Origin: Paracoccaceae bacterium
Lineage (GTDB): Bacteria; Pseudomonadota; Alphaproteobacteria; Rhodobacterales; Rhodobacteraceae
NCBI GenBank assembly: GCA_020832725.1
Contig: JAFIEC010000019.1
Coordinates: 1-19,829 of the forward strand
Direction of reading: 5' to 3'
DNA: 19,829 bases
Shown here: positions 15,543 to 19,829 of the stretch, piece by piece
Layout: the number at the start of each line of letters is the position of its first letter
How positions within the stretch are numbered: position 1 is the stretch's first letter
Position numbers and translations under genes: made by a program
The notes under the pieces: model-generated
Told to the model about the DNA's origin: nothing
The model's input: only the letters and a program-made list of their open reading frames with translations
Database searches by the model: none

Positions 15543-16390
15543 GCGCGCTCGATGCGCTGCCGCCCCTGCGCACCGTCATCGCCGAGCACGGGTTGTCGGC
15601 ACGCAAGGCGCTGGGGCAGAACTTCCTGCTGGATCTGAACCTCTGCGCCCGTATCGCGCGCATCTGCCCCGACCTGCCCGGCTCGGACATTCTCGAGATT
15701 GGCCCGGGTCCGGGCGGGCTGACGCGCGGGCTGCTGGCCGAGGGGGCACGGCGGGTGCTGGCGGTGGAGAAGGATGCCCGCTGCCTGCCCGCGCTGGAGG
15801 CCATCGGGCGCGCGGCGCCCGGCCGGCTGGAGGTGCTGCAGGCCGATGCGTTGTCGATCGCGCCCGAGGCGCTGCTGACACCGCCCATCCGGGTGGTGGC
15901 GAACCTGCCCTATAATGTCGGCACGGAATTGCTGCTCCGCTGGCTTGACCCGCCCGCATGGCCGCCCTTCTGGGAAAGCCTCACGCTGATGTTCCAGCGC
16001 GAAGTGGCCGAGCGGATCGTGGCCCTGCCCGGCAGCCGCGCCTATGGGCGGCTGTCTATCCTGGCGCAATGGCGGGCCGCGCCCCGCATCGCGCTGACCC
16101 TGCCTGCCCGGGCCTTCACCCCGCCGCCCAAGGTGGATTCGGCCGTCGTGCATATCGAGCGCCGCTCCGCCCCGCTGGCGGAGGCCGATGCCGACATCCT
16201 GCGTCGGCTGGTGGCCGCAGGCTTTGGCCAGCGGCGCAAGATGCTGCGGGCGTCGCTGCGCAGTGTCCTGCCCCGGCCCGAAGAGGCGCTGGAGGCCGCG
16301 GGCCTGACGCCCACCGATCGTGCCGAGACGGTCGCGATTCCCGATTGGTGCCGGCTGGCGCGGGTCGTGGCATCGGGCAGCGGGGGCTGA
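15539..16390 (+). CDS. rsmA: 16S rRNA (adenine(1518)-N6/adenine(1519)-N6)-dimethyltransferase
   Basis: A 283-residue SAM-dependent enzyme (KsgA family) that dimethylates the two adjacent adenines near the 3' end of 16S rRNA late in small-subunit assembly. The start KALGQNFLLD (23-32) is diagnostic. The SAM motif LEIGPGPGGLTR (52-63), acidic Glu77 in VEKDA, Asp103 in QADAL and the catalytic NLPYN (122-126) follow. The C-terminal FTPPPKVDSAVV and FGQRRKMLRASLR segments complete the family pattern. It is the last gene of the coupled lptF-to-rsmA cluster. A 100-base gap separates it from the next gene, which is of unrelated function. Loss of this enzyme causes kasugamycin resistance in other bacteria. 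Confidence 0.96.
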   Translation: MSALDALPPLRTVIAEHGLSARKALGQNFLLDLNLCARIARICPDLPGSDILEIGPGPGGLTRGLLAEGARRVLAVEKDARCLPALEAIGRAAPGRLEVLQADALSIAPEALLTPPIRVVANLPYNVGTELLLRWLDPPAWPPFWESLTLMFQREVAERIVALPGSRAYGRLSILAQWRAAPRIALTLPARAFTPPPKVDSAVVHIERRSAPLAEADADILRRLVAAGFGQRRKMLRASLRSVLPRPEEALEAAGLTPTDRAETVAIPDWCRLARVVASGSGG

Positions 16391-16490
16391 GGCGGGTTGC
16401 GAGGCGGGGGGGCAGCGGCCACGATGGCTGCGACGAATCGGGCCTGCAGATGCTCGTGATGACAGGGCGCACAGGCGTCCGGGGGGAACC

Positions 16491-17849
16491 ATGAGAGAGG
16501 CCGTGACAGAACCGGCGCGCAGCCTGCCCGTGCGCAGCAGCCACGACGTGGTCGTGCTGGGCGGGGGTCCGGCAGGGATCGCCACCGCAGCCGCCGCCGC
16601 GCGCGAGGGCGCGCGCACCCTGCTGGTGGAACGCTATGGCTTTCTGGGGGGTATGGGCACGGCGGCGGGCGTCACCAATTTCTGCGGCCTGCATGCCAAC
16701 CGCTTCGGCGCCTATGCAAGGGTGGTTGAAGGATTGTCGCGCGATCTCACCGACCGGATCGACCGCATGGGCGGGCTGAACCTGCCCCATGTGGTGATGG
16801 GCAAGGTCATGGCCCAGGCCTATGATACCGCCGCCTACAAGATGGCTGCCGACGACCTGCTGGCCGCACATGGGGTGGAGATGCTCTATCACGCGCTGGG
16901 GGCGGGCTGTCTTGTGGAGGACGGACGCATCACCGCGCTGGTCGTCGAGACCAAGTCCGGCCGCGAGGCGCTGGCGGGCAATGTCTTTGTCGATTGCTCG
17001 GGCGATGGCGATCTGGCCCATTGGGCGGGGGCCGAGACCGAAACAGGCGATGCGCAGGGCAACCTGCTCTATCCGACATCGATGTTTCGGGTGGGGGGTG
17101 TGGACCCGGCCCGCGCTGGCGAGGCATGGGCCACCATTCCCGCCCTGATGGATGAGGCCGAGGCCGCCGGGCGGCACCGCTTTCCGCGCAAGGGCGCCAT
17201 CGTGCGGCCCCAGAAGAACCCCACCGAATGGCGGGTGAACGTCACCCAGATCGCCGATGCCGAGACCGGGCGCGCGGCGGATTGTTCCGACGCCACCGCC
17301 TTCAGCGCCGCCGAGATCATCGGGCGCGCACAGGTGGCCGCGTTCATGGACTTCCTGCGCGAGGTCCCGGGATTCGAGGCGGCCTATGTGCTGGACCTGC
17401 CGCCCCAGATCGGGGTGCGGGAGACCCGTCGCGTGATGGGCGATCATGTGCTGACCGAGGATGAGGTACTGGCCTGCGCCGATTTCGGCGACACGATCGG
17501 CGTGAACGGCTGGCCGCTGGAGGTGCATGCGCCCGGGCGGGTGGAATGGCGCTTTCCGGCCTATCCCGATGTGCGGGGCTACAACCACATGCCGATGGCG
17601 ATGCTGCGGGCGCGCGGGCTGCGCAACCTGCTGGTGGCAGGGCGCTGCGGGTCGATGACGCATCTGGCGGCTTCGGCGGCGCGGGTGACGGGCGGGTGCT
17701 TCGTGATGGGCGAGGCTGCGGGCGTGCTTGCGGCCATGGCCACCGACGGCGAGACCCGGGCGGTCAAGGCGGCCCGCGTGCAGGCACGGCTGGCACGGGC
17801 GGGGGCCTATCTGGGCCGGCCCGGCGACAGCGAACCCGCGGCGGCCTGA
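16491..17849 (+). CDS. FAD-dependent oxidoreductase (FAD_oxidored family)
   Basis: A 452-residue flavoprotein with an N-terminal Rossmann FAD-binding motif VVVLGGGPAGIATAAAAAREG (20-40), an acidic ribose contact Glu48 in LVERYGFLGGMG, and a late FAD-contact region RNLLVAGRCGSMTHLAASAARVTG near the C terminus. Segments TNFCGLHAN (62-70) and FVDCSGDGDLAHWAG belong to the PF12831-type oxidoreductases. There is no signal peptide or visible iron-sulfur motif. It lies 45 bases upstream of the transporter genes and in the same direction, so it probably oxidises the imported carboxylate or a derivative. The substrate is unknown. The ATG at 16491 follows GGGGGGAA, and the frame remains open upstream inside rsmA, but homology begins here. 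Confidence 0.9.
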   Translation: MREAVTEPARSLPVRSSHDVVVLGGGPAGIATAAAAAREGARTLLVERYGFLGGMGTAAGVTNFCGLHANRFGAYARVVEGLSRDLTDRIDRMGGLNLPHVVMGKVMAQAYDTAAYKMAADDLLAAHGVEMLYHALGAGCLVEDGRITALVVETKSGREALAGNVFVDCSGDGDLAHWAGAETETGDAQGNLLYPTSMFRVGGVDPARAGEAWATIPALMDEAEAAGRHRFPRKGAIVRPQKNPTEWRVNVTQIADAETGRAADCSDATAFSAAEIIGRAQVAAFMDFLREVPGFEAAYVLDLPPQIGVRETRRVMGDHVLTEDEVLACADFGDTIGVNGWPLEVHAPGRVEWRFPAYPDVRGYNHMPMAMLRARGLRNLLVAGRCGSMTHLAASAARVTGGCFVMGEAAGVLAAMATDGETRAVKAARVQARLARAGAYLGRPGDSEPAAA

Positions 17850-17894
17850 ACCGCCGCACGACACGACGATGCGAAACCCAACGGGAGGAGACCC

Positions 17895-18854
17895 ATGAAG
17901 ACCCTTATCGCCTTCGGGCTTGCCACCGCGCTGAGCGCGGGCGCGGCCCTTGCACAGGACTGGCCCACACGAACCGTCACCATCACCGTGGGCTTCGGCC
18001 CCGGCTCCACGCCCGACCTGATGGCGCGGCTGATCGCCGAGAACCTGCAGGAGCGGCTGGGCCAGCCCTTCGTGGTGGACAACCGCCCCGGTGCGGGCGG
18101 CAACATCGCGCTGGACGGCGTCGCCAAGGCCGATGGCGACGGCTACACGCTGGGCGTGACCATTCCGGGCCCGCTCATCGTGAACCCGATGCGGATGGAG
18201 CTGATGTACGACCCCGCCACCGACATCCGCCCGGTGACGATCCTTGGCACGCAGCCCAGCGTGCTTGCGGTCTCGCCCGATCTGGGCGTGTCCACCCTGT
18301 CCGAGCTGATCGCGCTGCTGGCGGCCGATCCGGGAGCCTACAATTTCGCCTCGATCGGCGTCGGCTCCATCTCGCATCTCGCGATGGAGATGATCGCGCT
18401 GGAGAGCGGCACCGAAATCGTTCACATCCCCTATACCTCGTCGCCCGAGGCCGTGATGGCCGTGGTCAACGGCGAGGTGGAGATGGCCGCGATGCCGCCG
18501 CTGGCGGTGCTGCCGCAGGCGGCCGAGGGCAACATCGTGCTGATCGCCCAGACGGCGGCAGAGCGGATGCCCGTGGTCTCGGACCTGCCCACCTTTGCCG
18601 AAGAGGGCCTGACCGGCGTACAGGCCGAGGCATGGATGGCACTGGTCGCGACCGCCGGCACACCCGACGCGGTGATCGAGCGGCTCTATGCCGAGGTCGC
18701 TGATATCCTCTCGTCCGCAGAGGTGCAGGAGCAGCTGGGACGCTGGGGCATGGCCGCCGTCGGCATGCCCCCCGCCGAGTTCGAGGCGCGGATCGCCGAG
18801 GAAACGGTGCGCTGGCAGGCAGTGGTCGAGGCCGCAGGCCTCGCACAGAACTGA
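17895..18854 (+). CDS. Tripartite tricarboxylate transporter substrate-binding protein (TctC family)
   Basis: A 319-residue periplasmic binding protein. The Sec signal peptide covers about residues 1-20 (cleavage ALA-QDWP). The mature part begins with the TctC/Bug pattern WPTRTVTITVGFGPGSTPDLMARL, then VVDNRPGAGGNIALDGVAKADGDGYTLG, then IVHIPYTSSPEAVMAVVNGEVEMA, all standard for the family. It delivers a small carboxylate to the TctA/TctB-type membrane pair encoded next. The ligand is not predictable: family members bind citrate, glutamate, nicotinate, terephthalate and others. The excellent ribosome binding site GGGAGGAG (17883-17890) suggests it is made in excess over the membrane subunits. 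The gap before it holds no visible terminator. Confidence 0.94.
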   Translation: MKTLIAFGLATALSAGAALAQDWPTRTVTITVGFGPGSTPDLMARLIAENLQERLGQPFVVDNRPGAGGNIALDGVAKADGDGYTLGVTIPGPLIVNPMRMELMYDPATDIRPVTILGTQPSVLAVSPDLGVSTLSELIALLAADPGAYNFASIGVGSISHLAMEMIALESGTEIVHIPYTSSPEAVMAVVNGEVEMAAMPPLAVLPQAAEGNIVLIAQTAAERMPVVSDLPTFAEEGLTGVQAEAWMALVATAGTPDAVIERLYAEVADILSSAEVQEQLGRWGMAAVGMPPAEFEARIAEETVRWQAVVEAAGLAQN

Positions 18855-18864
18855 CACTGCTCTG

Positions 18865-19332
18865 TTGCGCGCAGGCAGCATCGGCTGGCTGGCCGTGGCG
18901 GGGGGAACCCTCGCCGCGGCCCTGGGCGCCTTCCTGTTGTGGGAAGGCGCCTCTCTTTCCGTAGGCACCGCCCGCCGCATGGGGCCGGGGTGGTTTCCGG
19001 TGGCCCTCGGCTGGCTGATGCTGGGGCTGGGCGGGCTGCTGGTGCTGAACGGCCTGACGGGCCGCGACCCTCCCCCCGAAGAAGGCGACGAGCCGCCCCT
19101 GCCGTTTTCGGCGCTGTGGGTGGCGGCGGGCATCGCCGCGTTTGCCCTGCTCGTGGAACGCGCGGGCCTTGTGCCCGCGACCTTTGCCATGGTGGCCCTG
19201 GCAAGCCTTGCCGCGCCACGGCCCCGGCCTTTCGCGGTCGCGGCCCTCGCACTTGGCGTGGCGGGGCTGGCCTGGGCCGTGTTCCGCCTTGGCCTCGGCC
19301 TGCCGCTGCCCGCCTTTGCGCTTGCGCCATGA
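18865..19332 (+). CDS. Tripartite tricarboxylate transporter small membrane subunit (TctB family)
   Basis: A 155-residue membrane protein with about four hydrophobic segments (roughly residues 5-27, 43-64, 86-104 and 108-150), matching TctB-family size and layout. The segment RMGPGWFPVALGWLMLGLGGLL is the most family-like part. There is no ATG near the beginning. The best start is TTG at 18865, 10 bases after the stop of the binding-protein gene, without a clear ribosome binding site, so coupling to the upstream gene is likely. CTG at 18862 is a weaker alternative. Its stop overlaps the start of the large subunit (ATGA). It pairs with the large subunit to form the sodium- or proton-driven importer. 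Confidence 0.85.
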   Translation: MRAGSIGWLAVAGGTLAAALGAFLLWEGASLSVGTARRMGPGWFPVALGWLMLGLGGLLVLNGLTGRDPPPEEGDEPPLPFSALWVAAGIAAFALLVERAGLVPATFAMVALASLAAPRPRPFAVAALALGVAGLAWAVFRLGLGLPLPAFALAP

Positions 19333-19829
19333 GCGATCTGTTCGCCAATCTTGCGCTGGGTCTGAACACGGCGCTGTCGCCTTCGGCGCTGGCCTTCTGC
19401 TTTGCGGGGGTGACGCTGGGCACGCTGATCGGGGTGCTGCCCGGGATCGGGGCGATGGCGGCCATCGCGATGCTGCTGCCGCTGACCTATCACGTGCCGC
19501 CCACCGAGGCGCTGATCTTGCTGGCCGGCATCTACTACGGCGCGCAATACGGCGGCTCCACCGCCTCGATCCTGCTGCGTCTTCCGGGCACGGCGCAGGC
19601 TGCGGTGGTCACGCTGGACGGCTATCCGATGACCCAGTCGGGCCGGGCGGGCGTGGCGCTGTTCATCACGACGATCTCGTCCTTTGCCGGCTCGATGGTG
19701 GGGGTGATCCTGCTGGCGGGCTTTGCCCCCTGGCTGGCGCAGGTCGCCGGCGCGTTTCGCGCGCCCGAATATTTCGCGCTGATGGTGCTGGGGCTGGTCG
19801 CGGCTGCGATGCTGGGCCAGGGCTCTCCG
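19329..19829 (+). CDS. Tripartite tricarboxylate transporter large permease subunit (TctA family), 3' end missing
   Basis: The first 167 codons of the large membrane subunit; the family's normal length is about 500, so some two thirds lie beyond the window. The conserved glycine-rich blocks are present: GTLIGVLPGIGAMAAIAML (31-49), YYGAQYGGSTASILL (69-83) and DGYPMTQSGRAG (97-108). Several hydrophobic segments alternate with these. The ATG at 19329 overlaps the TctB-type stop by four bases. The segment after ILL reads RLPGTAQAAVVTLDGYP, where many members have NIPG; both are near-family variants. It completes the order binding protein, small subunit, large subunit. Confidence 0.92.
   Translation, partial: MSDLFANLALGLNTALSPSALAFCFAGVTLGTLIGVLPGIGAMAAIAMLLPLTYHVPPTEALILLAGIYYGAQYGGSTASILLRLPGTAQAAVVTLDGYPMTQSGRAGVALFITTISSFAGSMVGVILLAGFAPWLAQVAGAFRAPEYFALMVLGLVAAAMLGQGSP

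Noticed and set aside
16450..16494. A 14-codon frame (MLVMTGRTGVRGEP) whose TGA overlaps the oxidoreductase ATG
   Set aside because: The overlap geometry resembles the SDR leader, but it has no ribosome binding site, is simply open sequence in a high-GC gap, and the oxidoreductase has its own G-rich site upstream.
16116..19547. A 1,143-codon open frame on the minus strand across rsmA, the oxidoreductase and the transporter genes
   Set aside because: It is antisense to genes with clear family motifs, is rich in His/Arg/Gln/Gly as expected from a shadow frame of high-GC genes, and shows no recognisable domain.
1..19829. Search for mobile elements, CRISPR arrays, tRNAs, defence systems or toxin-antitoxin pairs
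   Set aside because: No transposase, integrase, repeat-spacer array, tRNA cloverleaf or known defence domain was found; composition looks uniform throughout.

Overview
The window is very GC-rich chromosomal DNA whose genes, overlaps and order fit an alphaproteobacterium of the Rhodobacterales (Rhodobacteraceae/Paracoccaceae type). The main evidence is the run lptF-lptG-lptD-surA-pdxA-rsmA placed back to back with a divergent pepA-holC pair, an arrangement I recall as typical of that group. I found 20 confident protein genes plus one short leader reading frame. Two genes are cut by the window edges. I see no tRNA, rRNA, CRISPR array, insertion sequence, phage gene or replication origin.

Left part (1-5418): a short-chain dehydrogenase runs off the left edge on the minus strand. 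It is preceded by a 17-codon arginine-rich reading frame with a strong ribosome binding site, whose stop overlaps the dehydrogenase start. Divergent from it is a MaoC-type (R)-enoyl-CoA hydratase. Facing the hydratase is a minus-strand overlapping operon that reads ribF, YcgN-type cysteine-cluster protein, low-specificity L-threonine aldolase. Next is a two-gene minus operon of a DsbA-like HCCA-isomerase-family protein followed by an alpha/beta hydrolase.

Middle (5419-8832): prs (PRPP synthase) on the plus strand has a leader rich in GC palindromes. It converges on holC, which lies downstream of and overlaps pepA on the minus strand.

Right-centre (8833-16390): a tightly coupled plus-strand operon builds the outer membrane. 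LptF and LptG are the inner-membrane parts of the LPS exporter, LptD is the outer-membrane LPS translocon, and SurA is a periplasmic chaperone for outer-membrane barrels. PdxA (pyridoxal phosphate synthesis) and RsmA (16S rRNA dimethylation) follow.

Right end (16491-19829): an FAD-dependent oxidoreductase is followed by a tripartite tricarboxylate transporter (substrate-binding protein, small membrane subunit, large membrane subunit), the last cut by the window edge. This looks like an uptake-plus-oxidation module for an unidentified carboxylate.

Most of the window is well-known housekeeping. I do not see convincing evidence of a new multi-gene system. The items most worth a second look are the leader peptide, a hairpin between two convergent genes whose stem pairs their two stop codons, the mutually exclusive palindromes in the prs leader, the cysteine layout of LptD, and the unknown substrate of the oxidoreductase-transporter module.
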